NCBI GenBank assembly: GCA_024220525.1
Contig: JAMYWO010000164.1
Location: 1-30,161, forward strand
Direction of reading: 5' to 3'
Length of the DNA: 30,161 nucleotides
From: Cochliopodium minus
Taxonomy: Eukaryota > Discosea > Himatismenida > Cochliopodiidae
The notes beneath the pieces are model-generated. The model searched no databases. It was not told where the DNA came from and saw nothing but the letters and a program-made list of their open reading frames with translations. This document shows positions 12,101-20,045 of this stretch, piece after piece. A program made the position numbers and the translations under genes. Position 1 is the first letter of the stretch. Every line of letters starts with the position of its first letter.

Positions 12101-12735
12101 TTCTCATCTTCATCATCCATTTTCAATATGTTCTGGAATTGTTCATTCCAGTCTGTATATGTTTTATAATCATCTTCTTGTTGAGATATATCCTCAATAC
12201 TGGTGGATAAAAATATTCCATGTTGATGGGATGATTTGTTTTTGATGACGGGTTTATTTTCGGGAGTATCAACCTTTGAATAATAGTAGATATTAATTCT
12301 TTGTTGGTGGAAACAAAAATTTTAAAATCTATTTACAGATGATGAATCTATGATTGTGGGCAAATTACTATATGGGTCATAGGGATGATAATTATCATCC
12401 ATTTTGGTTTGACCAAATAAATTTAAATCTGAAGTTGAAAATGAGCCGAATGTTGATGATGAATCAATGCTCTCATCCATTACAATCATATTGGAATAAC
12501 TATTTGTATATTTGTCGTTTAATAATTGAGGATTGGAAGTGTAATTCGGCAATTCAGTTTTGTTTTTGGGGTTTTTGGCCAATGGTTGATAATCATTGGT
12601 ATCATTCTCAAAAGATTCATCCAGATCAGATTCTGAATCCATATTAAAATTTACATTTGGGTTGTAATTATCATTGGATAGATATTTGAGATTTGAATTT
12701 GTCAATTGTTGATAAAAATTTTCTTCTATATCCAT
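4832..12735 (-). CDS. Giant CLU - leucine-rich-repeat - SDR-like fusion protein
   Basis: I can splice about 33 exons in matching phase from ATG 12735 to TGA 4832 with no stop, giving about 1,840 residues. Residues 1-150 are acidic and Asn/Ser-rich. A CLU-family region spans about 180-570: the hallmark DWNEQFQ (as in CLUH/Clu1), then IDFLGYSLSVQALLPI, SLVYGSQDGGRTI, DGNLYFVDVARLFPPD, and RGINARYLG. CLU proteins bind mRNAs for mitochondrial proteins and affect mitochondrial distribution. Residues about 570-920 are helical and unrecognised. About 920-1560 are leucine-rich repeats (LKCLYLKKCSKLDRLP, LEYLDIQST). About 1575-1839 resemble a short-chain dehydrogenase. Introns at the domain joins (9387-9200, phase 0; 6287-6137, phase 1) keep frame. 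Its stop is 89 bases upstream of the kinase gene's start. Alternative: two or three genes with start or stop signals I missed; no in-frame stop supports that. Confidence 0.72.
5881..5950. repeat. Simple (AAAAAAT)n tract inside an intron
   Basis: A run of about eight AAAAAAT units lies in the intron between the first two SDR exons. On the sense (minus) strand it is T-rich, the common composition of introns in this gene. Confidence 0.8.
6288..9199 (-). other. Leucine-rich-repeat segment of the giant gene
   Basis: Exons from 9199 down to 6288 carry irregular cysteine/asparagine-type leucine-rich repeats of the kind found in F-box/AMN1-like and RI-type LRR proteins. Examples are KLKEIYLGNYWNLGNDGIQS, LKCLYLKKCSKLDRLPQIAS, ITKLDLRYCKSVGDQFLSSL, LKVLRIKLCERLSAFSLSKL and LKELNVFDCPNVSEEG. 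They would form a solenoid for protein binding. I do not see a clear F-box in front of them; the stretch around 9130-8940 (ILNIISENFAQEQGCVTRIL) is helical, but its Leu-Pro signature is missing. Each intron in the segment is phase-consistent with its neighbours. Confidence 0.75.
10400..12270 (-). other. CLU-domain segment of the giant gene
   Basis: About a dozen short exons encode the CLU core. Read in order, they contain DWNEQFQNIL, IYGGSQRNDNLAQKSVGLEI, CRIDFLGYSLS joined to VQALLPIGGNSLVYGSQDG, GRTILDLNKD, HLCYGPCDIEIHKGRDGNLY, DVAR joined to LFPPDF, LTWLSQRMKERGINARYLG, and LYEMICRSCATLLKE. Order and spacing follow CLUH/Clu1, where the same blocks include YGS.DGGRT and RGIN.RYLG. I see no TPR-like repeats, which end canonical CLUH; LRRs take their place here. 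Confidence 0.8.
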
Positions 12736-12967
12736 CTTTTTTTATTTTTTCAATTGTATAATATAGAACTGGCTATTTGTAAATTTGATTGGATCATATC
12801 TCTTTCCAATATAATTGATTGAATGGTATTTGATCAAAGATATATGAAAATTTCATTTTAATTTATTTTTGCATTCTCTGAACCTTGAAAACTGATTATA
12901 GACATAAAATAAGAAGGTATATAATTCATTGAAAAATATAGGAAATATTCGAAAAAAAAAAAAAAAA
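12736..12967. promoter_or_regulatory. 232-bp divergent intergenic region
   Basis: This gap separates the start codon of the minus-strand CLU-LRR-SDR gene from that of the plus-strand RCC1 gene, so it must hold both promoters. It is AT-rich and ends in a run of A just before the plus-strand ATG (12968). I see no clear TATA or other named element that could be distinguished from the background. Confidence 0.45.
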
Positions 12968-15179
12968 ATGGAATACAAACAAACAACTATTTATAGTTGT
13001 CTATCAGAATCAACATTCATAAAAAAGGGTACATACTATTTTTCCCTTAAATAAATATCATTATTTTTTGAATTCAAAGATAATCAAATATTTGGAGCTG
13101 GTGACCAACTTTTTGAATACAATTCCTTTATTAATATTGAATTTTGACAAATCTCATCATTAGGAAACATACAGAATCCTAACTGCAACAAAAACCTATT
13201 CCAACCAATAATTTGGTTGGATCCCTTCATAAAGAAACATGGAATGAGATCTATGAGGAGTGGATATGATCATTTCTTACTCATCACGAAAGACAATCAG
13301 ATAATAGGTAAACATATATCAAATAAATCGTTTATATTTGAAATAAAATTATAAAATGTAATATAGCATGGGGAAGAAATTATAATGGTAAAAGAATGAA
13401 TGGATCCATAAATGAACATTAATATTAATTGATTTTCTCAAAAAATAGGCCAATTGGCATTGAACAGAAAGATGGGGGGTGCAATCATGCCTGTATATAT
13501 TGTTCCATCATTAAAGATGACAGGAAAGATTAAGGGTTCACCAAAAAATAAAATTAATAAATTTTTTTTAATTTAAATTTTCGTTAAAGATGTGAGAGCT
13601 GGAGGAGAATATGTAAAACATAAAAAATTAATTCAATCAGAATAAAGTATATTTCAAAATCATATTAATAAAACTTAAGAGTGCTATTCTTTCAACAACT
13701 GGAGAACTATGGACATGGGGTATTTTTTTATTTTAAATAATTTTATTTCATTTTATTTATTTTTTAAAAAATATTTTTATTTTATTTATTTTATTTTTTA
13801 TTTTGCATTATTCTTATTTAGGGAGAAATCACGATTTTGATTCAGGACAAGATGGCACACAAAATGAAATTAACAAAGTGAATTGCCCCGAACCATTGAT
13901 TGCAATCAGAACAGGCTACTCATTTGGAATAGGGGTTGGTGTTTCAGGTACCTTGGTAAAAAAAAAAATTAAAAAATTTTAATATCAAAACAAATAAACA
14001 GATAAATTAATTTAGTATGGATGGGGTAAAATTTTTTAATTTTATTTTAATTTTTTAAATATTTTTATTTTATTTTTACATTTAAAAATTTTGAATTTTA
14101 AATTTTTTTTTCTATTTTGTGTTATAAAGGCGACAATTCAAAGGGAGCTATCACTTCCGACAAAAACTACAAAAAAGAGGTTTTAAAAGTAGACAAACCC
14201 TATTTTTACAAAAATGTACTGGATATTTCATGCAGCAGAGATGCAGTGTTTGTTCTCACATTAGACAACAAGGCACAACAAATTATTTTCTTTTTATTTT
14301 TTTTATTTTTTCTTTTATATTTTTTTTTTATATTTTATTTTAGGTATTTTTTTGGGGTTATTTCTGCAGAGAATTTTACAATGAGGCCACTTATGTCCCC
14401 TTTGATGTTCCCATCGAGGCTATAGGAACTGGCAGTAATTTCGTTGTTGCTGTTGATAAATTCAAAAAGGCACACCTTTATGGACATTTTCACAACAAAA
14501 GCGAACAGTTAAATAGTCCTTCAATTATTGGTATTAATTTTTAATTTTTTATTAATTTTTTATTTTATTTTTAATATTTAATTTAATTTTTCTTAATGTT
14601 TGATTTTTAAGATTTAAAATTTTCAGTAAAAAAAAATTAATTTCTTTTCAAAAAATTTAGGAAATAATGTTGATATGATTTTTTGTGGCTTTAACCATTG
14701 TATTATAAGAGAAACAAGTAATTTTTAATTTCGTTTAAAATAAATTTAACAAAAAATCACAAATAACAGACCAAAACGGGGAGGTGGTGTTCAAAAGTTG
14801 TGGACTAAAGAATGACGATGGGTTATTATTACGAGAAAAAAGCGAAAATGACATTCCACACAAATGGTAAAAGATTTTTTGATTTTTTAATTATTTTTTT
14901 AAATTTTATTTTTTAAATTTTTAAAACTTTTTTGACAGGTCCATTGCCATGGAAAAAAGAGATGTAAACCTCTTCGAATTCTTCCACTCTTCTACCCCTA
15001 TACTCAACCACTGGTCCAAAACCTCTCACAAGTCGCTTCTTTTGACTGAACTGTTCAACAAGCAAGTGATCCAATTGCTCCTCTCCTTCAGGTTCTTGAA
15101 ACATCATAGAAACTATCTCTTTCCTTCCACCTTGATCAATCTTCTCCTTCAATATTTATATGATTCTCATTTCTATTAA
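12968..15179 (+). CDS. RCC1-repeat (regulator-of-chromosome-condensation-like) propeller protein
   Basis: Multi-exon gene of roughly 400 residues. Splicing gives MEYKQTTIYSCLSESTFIKK at the start, then RCC1 blades: DNQIFGAGNIQN, SGYDHFLLITKDNQIIGAWG, AWGRNYNGQLALN, VRAGGEYSAILSTTGELWTW joined to GRNHDFDSGQDGTQ, IRTGYSFGIGVGVSGTLYGW, ISCSRDAVFVLTLD and IFCGFNHCIIRETNQNGEVV. The 'G..GQL' and 'aGe.hs..l...G.l..WG' pattern is diagnostic. Introns are in phase (for example G|GT..AG|AT before DNQIF). The last exon (about 14940-15179) adds a tail beginning MEKRDVNLFEFFH and ending LINLLLQYLYDSHFY, faintly like a BTB C-terminus. RCC1 propellers act as exchange factors or protein scaffolds; the partner here cannot be told. 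It is divergent from the CLU gene. Confidence 0.78.
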
Positions 15180-15238
15180 ATGTTTATCCAAAAAATATCT
15201 TTCGATTTTTATTAATAGTATATTTTTTAGTATTTATT

Positions 15239-15406
15239 ATGAGGGTCAATTTTTAAATATTTTTTGTTTCCTTTCTCAAAGAGAAAAAAGAAATATTTGT
15301 TTGTGGAGACAGCACAAGAGGGCAGCTTGGAATGAATTTTGGGGTCCACAATACTCCTTGCAAATTGGAATTCAATGGATTAGTGCTGCATAAAATTAAA
15401 AACTAA
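15239..15406 (+). pseudogene. Isolated RCC1 blade, probable gene remnant
   Basis: Exon 15284-15406 reads KKEIFVCGDSTRGQLGMNFG then VHNTPCKLEFNGLVLH and a stop; the first part is a textbook N-terminal RCC1 blade. An ATG at 15239 can be joined to it through a 39-nt GT-AG intron. Nothing downstream continues the propeller: the next acceptor leads to a stop. It lies 60 bases after the stop of the RCC1 gene. It may be a truncated tandem copy, a second terminal exon of an alternative transcript, or the start of a gene whose later exons are lost. Confidence 0.45.
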
Positions 15407-15770
15407 AAATTAAAAATTAAATAATAAAAATTTAAATTTTAGCTTTGAAGAAATGGTCAACTGAATATCATTGATACTTTGGGAAATTTTTCAAGGAGAG
15501 AGTTCTCACATTCTTATTGTGTTCCAAAATTTCTCATAATCCAACTAAACTTCCCAAACCTATCAAATACCTTAAATTCAAATTTTCATTTGAAGTTTTA
15601 ATTAAATTATCAAATTTGAAAGATTATTAACAATATAGTTTATAAAAAAAAAAAAATGATTTTTATACATAAAATTAAATTTGCTGTCATATTTCTCCCA
15701 TTGAGGAAGATGAAATATGTAAAATTAATAAAAAAAACTCGAATCTGAACATTTTTTTGAATTCCAACCA

Positions 15771-17669
15771 ATGAAAAAAATTAATTTTAAAGAAGAGATC
15801 AACAACAGAATACAATTGGTTGGTAATTGGATTGATAACAATATATAACCACAATAAAATTCTTTATTGAAATTTAAAGGGGAGGAATTATATCTGAGGG
15901 AATTGGCCAAGGATTTCTCAATGATGATGTTGAGCGAATTGAATGTTAGATTGACACAGAGGATCATGGAGCTCGAGGAGATGCTTCAACAACTCACAAC
16001 TTGCAAATGGATGGGGATGAATAGCGATGAGTTGATGATGGAGAAGCAGAGGAAGATGATAAGCGTGTTGAAGGAGAAATTAAAGAAATTATCCATCGAA
16101 TTAGAAGAGATAAAAAAAAAAAATGGCACAAACAGTTTTATCAGGCCTATTGATACCTTAAATGTGCATCTTGATAATAATGAATCATCCTCTTCTGAGA
16201 TGTTCCTCCTCTTAAAGTTCTATCAGATGGAATTAGACAAGGAGAAGAAGCTCAGCCAACAACAAGCTTCGATTATTCTCGAGAGGGAGAATAACAACAA
16301 GATCTTCGGCGAACAATTCAAATTACAAGTAAAAATTTACATCAACTAATTTTTACCTTCTTTTTTTTTTGAATAATTGATTTTTTTATTCAAATATATT
16401 TAAATTGTTTTATTTTTTAAAAAATTAAGAAAATTTTTATTTTTTTATATTTTTATTAAATTTCGATTTTTAATATTTAAATTTTTTAATTTTTGATTTA
16501 AAGAAATTTCAATTTATTTAATTTATTTTTATTCTTATTTATTTTATTTTAATTAATTTTTATAAATTGTTTTCAGACAGAAAATACTATCAAAGAATTG
16601 TTGCACGTTTCTGAGAAGTACAAGATAGAGTTGGAAACTTGCAAGAACAAAATTAAGCAAAAGGAAGAGACAATAGAAGGGATGCAATGTCAAATGAGCG
16701 AATTAAACAAGAACCATACAAAAATGAAAAAAATGATAGAAGAAGAAGGTATTCTATTAAAAAAAAATTATTTTTATTTTTATTTTAATTAATAATTTTT
16801 CATTTTTGAAACAAAGTTTCTTACGTAAAAAGCGAAATGAACAGCTTACACGACAGAATCAACACCATGATAAATTTCAACGATCAGTTGAAGTTGCAAC
16901 ACACAAGTGAGATTGGAGAATTAAAGGAACAGTTCCAAATTAAACTCGAGAGCAAAAAAAGTAATTAAAAATAAAATAAAAAAAAAATTATAAAAATAAA
17001 AAAAAAAAAAAAATTATAAAAAATATAAAAAATAAAAAATAAAAAAAAAATAGAAAATAGAAAATAGAAAATAGAAAATAGAAATATAAAAAATATAAAA
17101 ATTTTGTAGAAAAATTAAACAGTTTTCACGAAACATCAACCCAAAATCTGATGAAGGATCACCTCTCTAAAATTGAGTCTCTTCAAGATTCTTTTCAAAA
17201 AACCCTCTATCAAAACAACTTGGACCATCAACTCCATCTCTCTCAAATACAAAAGGAGGGTCAGCAACATTGCGAACACCTCAAAAACTTGTTTGAAGAA
17301 AAATTGTCCGCCTCCAAAAATTTATTAGGGCAATTTGAAGAAAAAAAAAAGGTTTTAATAGTTTTTTCTTCATTTAAAAATAAATTTTGACTATTTTTTT
17401 TTGAGATTGAGGTAGATTTTTTGCTCAAGAAATTCCACTCAGAGTTTGAAATTTACACAGAGAAGTTCGATTACAAATATTATGAATTGAAAATTCAAAA
17501 GAGGGATCTTCAGTTTCAACTCTACAAATCATTCTTTCAAACTGAGGTATTTGAGCTTCATTCTTACAAACACTTTCTCAAGAGAAAATGTGCCCAGATT
17601 GATTTAAAGATAATGGAGAGTTCACAAAACGTGAAGAGATTGAAATCCAAAATTGATAACAAAAATTGA
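15771..17669 (+). CDS. Coiled-coil protein of unknown function
   Basis: Six exons, about 445 residues. The start at 15771 (MKKINFKEEINNRIQLVG) joins across an intron ending at 15886 to EELYLRELAKDFSMMMLSEL. The second large exon ends at KLQ before the intron starting at 16330. Later exons read TENTIKELLHVSEKYKIELE, SYVKSEMNSLHDRINTMINF, FHETSTQNLMKDHLSKIESL and IEVDFLLKKFHSEFEIYTEK; the stop is at 17667-17669. All joins are phase-consistent. Composition is rich in K, E, Q and L with heptad-like spacing throughout, as in long alpha-helical rods. There is no signal peptide, TM helix or catalytic motif. The intron at 16961-17109 is unusually A-rich with (TAGAAAA)n, unlike the T-rich introns elsewhere. 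A structural or scaffold role is inferred only from the coiled coil. Confidence 0.7.
17051..17090. repeat. (TAGAAAA)n microsatellite in an intron
   Basis: Five consecutive TAGAAAA-type units lie within the 149-nt A-rich intron of the coiled-coil gene. Confidence 0.8.
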
Positions 17670-18242
17670 AAACAAAAATTCAAAAAGTTTCCAACATCAA
17701 TTCTCCACATTTGAAAATTAAAAAATTAATATCAATATGAGTTTCTTTGTTAATTTTAGAAGGAAAAAATAACCATACCAGATGAAATATATAGGTTACG
17801 TTAATACTTATAATTGCAAAAAAAAAAAAACAAGAACAGTAAAAAAAAATGACAAATTAGAGACTAAGATTTATTTATGACCACTGCAAACCACAAGGGC
17901 AAGCAAACCAGAGTGGTTCATTCAAACAAACAAAAAAAAATAAAACTAAAAATTTTAAATTAAAGAAAAAATAAATAGCCTTTAAAAAATTTTTCACAAA
18001 AACTTCTCTATTGTGGACCTGTGATGTATTTGAGTGTTTTTCATATTCAAAAATTTTTATAATACTTGATTATTTTTATTTTTTTTTTACTCCGCAAACA
18101 AAAAAAATGAAATTTCATTTAAACTGAAATTAAAATTCCAAAAAAATTTTTAAATTCTTTGCAAAGTTTCTTAATTAATGTATTTTATCAATTTTTAGAT
18201 TAAGCGGCAGTGAAATTCTGTACAGTGTTAAATAAAATAAAA
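17670..18242. other. Intergenic, no gene seen
   Basis: About 570 bases after the coiled-coil gene, with many poly-A runs and stops in all frames. I see no RNA gene or open frame of note. Confidence 0.5.
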
Positions 18243-18455
18243 ATGAAAAATGAATCTCTCAAAGAATCTCTCAAAGAATTTTTAGAGAATAAAATGTAAT
18301 GAGTATTATGATATAATAAAAGAATTCAAAGAGAAAGAAAATTTTTGACTTTGATCAAAGAAGAGAATTTGGATAAACTAGGATTTAAGATTAAACCCAA
18401 ATTGAAAATATTAGAAGAAAAAAGGGCAAAAAAAAAATCCCAATCTCCTTTATAA
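18243..18455 (+). pseudogene. Frameshifted SAM-domain-like remnant
   Basis: Reading starts MKNESLKESLKEFLENKM. After stops it resumes with EYYDIIKEFKEKENF and, one base out of frame after a T run near 18345, LTLIKEENLDKLGFKIKPKL and KILEEKRAKKKSQ to a TAA at 18453. The combined pattern (helix, then 'L..L.eenL..LGfk...klkIL') matches a SAM domain. SAM domains mediate protein-protein association. The two frame breaks argue for decay, or for a sequencing slip in the T run. Confidence 0.4.
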
Positions 18456-18518
18456 TTATTAATTTTTCTTTCATTTAGCAATTCCTTTTTCATTTCAAAT
18501 ATGAAGAAATAATTAAGA

Positions 18519-18842
18519 ATGGAAAATAAAGAAGTGGTAGATTTGATCAATAACATTGATAGTATAGAAGAAAATGATAAGAAAAGATATATTGTGAGTT
18601 TAATTGATAATAAATTAACAACAAAAGAAAAATTGAGAAAGATAGATGAACTTCATTTGGGAAAAATAGGAATAGAAATTGGTGACAGATACTCAATTTT
18701 CGATTCAATAAAAGTAAATATTTATCTGGTTCAATTAATTCATCATAATTTATTTATTTTAAATTCACAAAATCGATCTTGTCAATCCATTTATCGTATA
18801 AATCTGAAAAATAGACATGTCCAAATATTACAACTTTGTTAG
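18519..18842 (+). CDS. Small SAM-like protein or first exon
   Basis: The ORF begins MENKEVVDLINNIDSIEEND and runs to RKIDELHLGKIGIEIGDRYS and IFDSIK at 18714. The second half matches the SAM C-terminal helices ('L..lGI..GdR..Il..Ik'). A good donor, GTAAATATTT, follows at 18715, so the true exon may end there. Read through, the ORF continues 43 residues to 18842, but that tail is antisense to the last exon of the deiodinase-like gene and looks less protein-like. No downstream exon was identified. It could be the surviving N-terminus of a larger SAM protein; the SAM remnant immediately upstream is related in type. Confidence 0.4.
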   Translation: MENKEVVDLINNIDSIEENDKKRYIVSLIDNKLTTKEKLRKIDELHLGKIGIEIGDRYSIFDSIKVNIYLVQLIHHNLFILNSQNRSCQSIYRINLKNRHVQILQLC

Positions 18843-19497
18843 AGGATATAATATTTTTAATAACAAAATTTAAACTGTTGTAATATTTTTGGACATCTCC
18901 ATCTGAAAAAGAGGAAATTTTAAATTTAAAAGTTTATAAAAAATATAATGGTATTCTTCATAGATTGATTCAAAAATAATTGGAGAATAGTATCTCTTTA
19001 TTGATCTATTGTTAATTTAATTTAAATAATATTTTAAATCAAAAGATTATATTATTCTCTTACGATTGATTTTGATCGTTTTATTGTGGAATGGCAATCA
19101 AGATGAGCTTCCAAAGTTCAATAGTACCATATCTTTAGCAACCAAATCGAATAATTTGATTTCTTTTTGTTGATCAATTGAATATACTGGGGTGTTGGGT
19201 ACATCTCCTCCTATCTTCAATGATCCATCCGATGAAAAATCCCATTTTTTGATATTCTCTTCCGTCAATTCACTGTAAATAATTTTGTCTGTATAATATG
19301 GGCTAATATAGGAGTGTAAAAGTTGGATTAGGGAAATTTAAAATATTTTGAAAGGATAATGAAAATTATTTGTTCTATGGTTAAAGAATGGGGAATATAT
19401 TTAAATTTGGATTTATAATTTTATCTTTACCACATTCTTCCCACATGATCTTTTTCTTCACAAAAATAACAATAAGCTTTTCCTGTATCTCAGACAT
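18754..19497 (-). CDS. CCHC zinc-knuckle / deiodinase-like thioredoxin-fold protein, probable selenoprotein
   Basis: Three exons: 19497-19431, 19302-19064 and 18902-18754. Exon 1 encodes CYFCEEKDHVGRM. Splicing (TG|GT..AG|C) completes a Cys, giving a perfect CX2CX4HX4C zinc knuckle followed by PYYTDKIIYSELTEENIKKW. Exon 2 then reads LKIGGDVPNTPVYSID, LFDLVAKDMVLLNFGSSS, TGA (19100-19098), LPFHNKTIKIN. Iodothyronine deiodinases have NFGSCT-Sec-PPF at this place, so the TGA aligns exactly with selenocysteine. Exon 3, in phase 1, gives GDVQKYYNSLNFVIKNIISS and KVVIFGHVYFSDLYDKW, like the helix and the 'vdFL.IYi.EAH..DGW' strand that follow, then a TAA. The usual last ~90 residues are missing. 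The ATG at 19497 is one base out of frame with the knuckle (an A-run at about 19480). I could not find a SECIS element by eye. Confidence 0.55.
18814..18899. repeat. Near-perfect ~21-bp inverted repeat inside a coding exon
   Basis: GACATGTCCAAATATTACAA(C) at 18814-18834 is matched in reverse complement by the sequence at 18877-18899, with one mismatch and a two-base A insertion. The loop is 42 bases. Both arms lie in exon 3 of the deiodinase-like gene, so its mRNA could form a long hairpin here. Confidence 0.75.
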
Positions 19498-19859
19498 TTT
19501 TTTTTATTTTTCATTTTAATCAGAAAAAAATTTTTATGGGAACATATGTTTGATATAAAATTCATTTAACCAGTTCGAGAAGTAAAATAAGCAAATACTC
19601 GGAAAACTGGATCTGATTTAAATATTTCTTTTGAAGTAAACTTGTATTTATAATTAAAATTTATTTATTTTTTAATCACATACATTTTTCCTTGAATTGG
19701 ATTTCATAAAGGAAAGGAAAATGTTTTTTGTTGGTTTCTTTTCCTCATTTCATTCTCATCAATAATCTCTTAATCCTTGGTGTTAAACCTTTTTTTTTTT
19801 TTAAAGTTTTTGCTTTTTTGTGAAATTGAAAAATTTGAAGATAAAAAAAAAAAAATAAA
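19498..19859. promoter_or_regulatory. 362-bp divergent intergenic region
   Basis: The region lies between the start of the minus-strand deiodinase-like gene and the plus-strand PB1-like ORF. It is AT-rich, with T-runs and a poly-A run just before the plus-strand ATG. No specific element stands out. Confidence 0.35.
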
Positions 19860-20045
19860 ATGGATTTTGAAATTGATTTGAGTTATGGAGAATTTTTGAT
19901 TGAAGCAAAGTTTAAAAAAATTGATAACTTTAAAGAATTATCAAAACAAATAAAGCATCATTTTTCAATAAAGAATGAGATAAAAATAAAATATAAGAAA
20001 GGAGAAAAANTATATAGGAATTTCAATATATATATCCAAAATTAA
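19860..20045 (+). CDS. PB1/ubiquitin-like small ORF, possibly the first exon of a larger gene
   Basis: The 61-residue ORF begins MDFEIDLSYGEFLIEAKFKK and continues DNFKELSKQIKHHFSIKNEI then KIKYKKGEK. The arrangement of a short beta strand, a 'F.eL...I...F.i' helix and an 'ikYk..' strand resembles a PB1 or ubiquitin-like N-terminal domain. Such domains assemble signalling or autophagy complexes. An ambiguous base (N) at 20010 falls in the codon after GEK, and the reading ends soon after, so truncation by an assembly or sequencing fault is possible. No continuation was found downstream. Confidence 0.35.
   Translation: MDFEIDLSYGEFLIEAKFKKIDNFKELSKQIKHHFSIKNEIKIKYKKGEKXYRNFNIYIQN
20010..20010. 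other. Ambiguous base N
   Basis: The only non-ACGT base in the window, inside the PB1-like ORF. The base call or assembly here is uncertain. Confidence 0.95.

Noticed and set aside
14913-15152. Minus-strand ORF with charged, protein-like composition
   Set aside because: It is antisense to the last RCC1-gene exon, which is supported by an in-phase splice (TG|GT..AG|G) and a continuing frame; the minus ORF has no splice partners or family.
19430-19497. Frame MSEIQEKLIVIFVKKKIMWEEC as the true exon 1
   Set aside because: It carries no motif and does not join in phase to the deiodinase-like exon, whereas the neighbouring frame gives a complete CCHC knuckle and correct phase.
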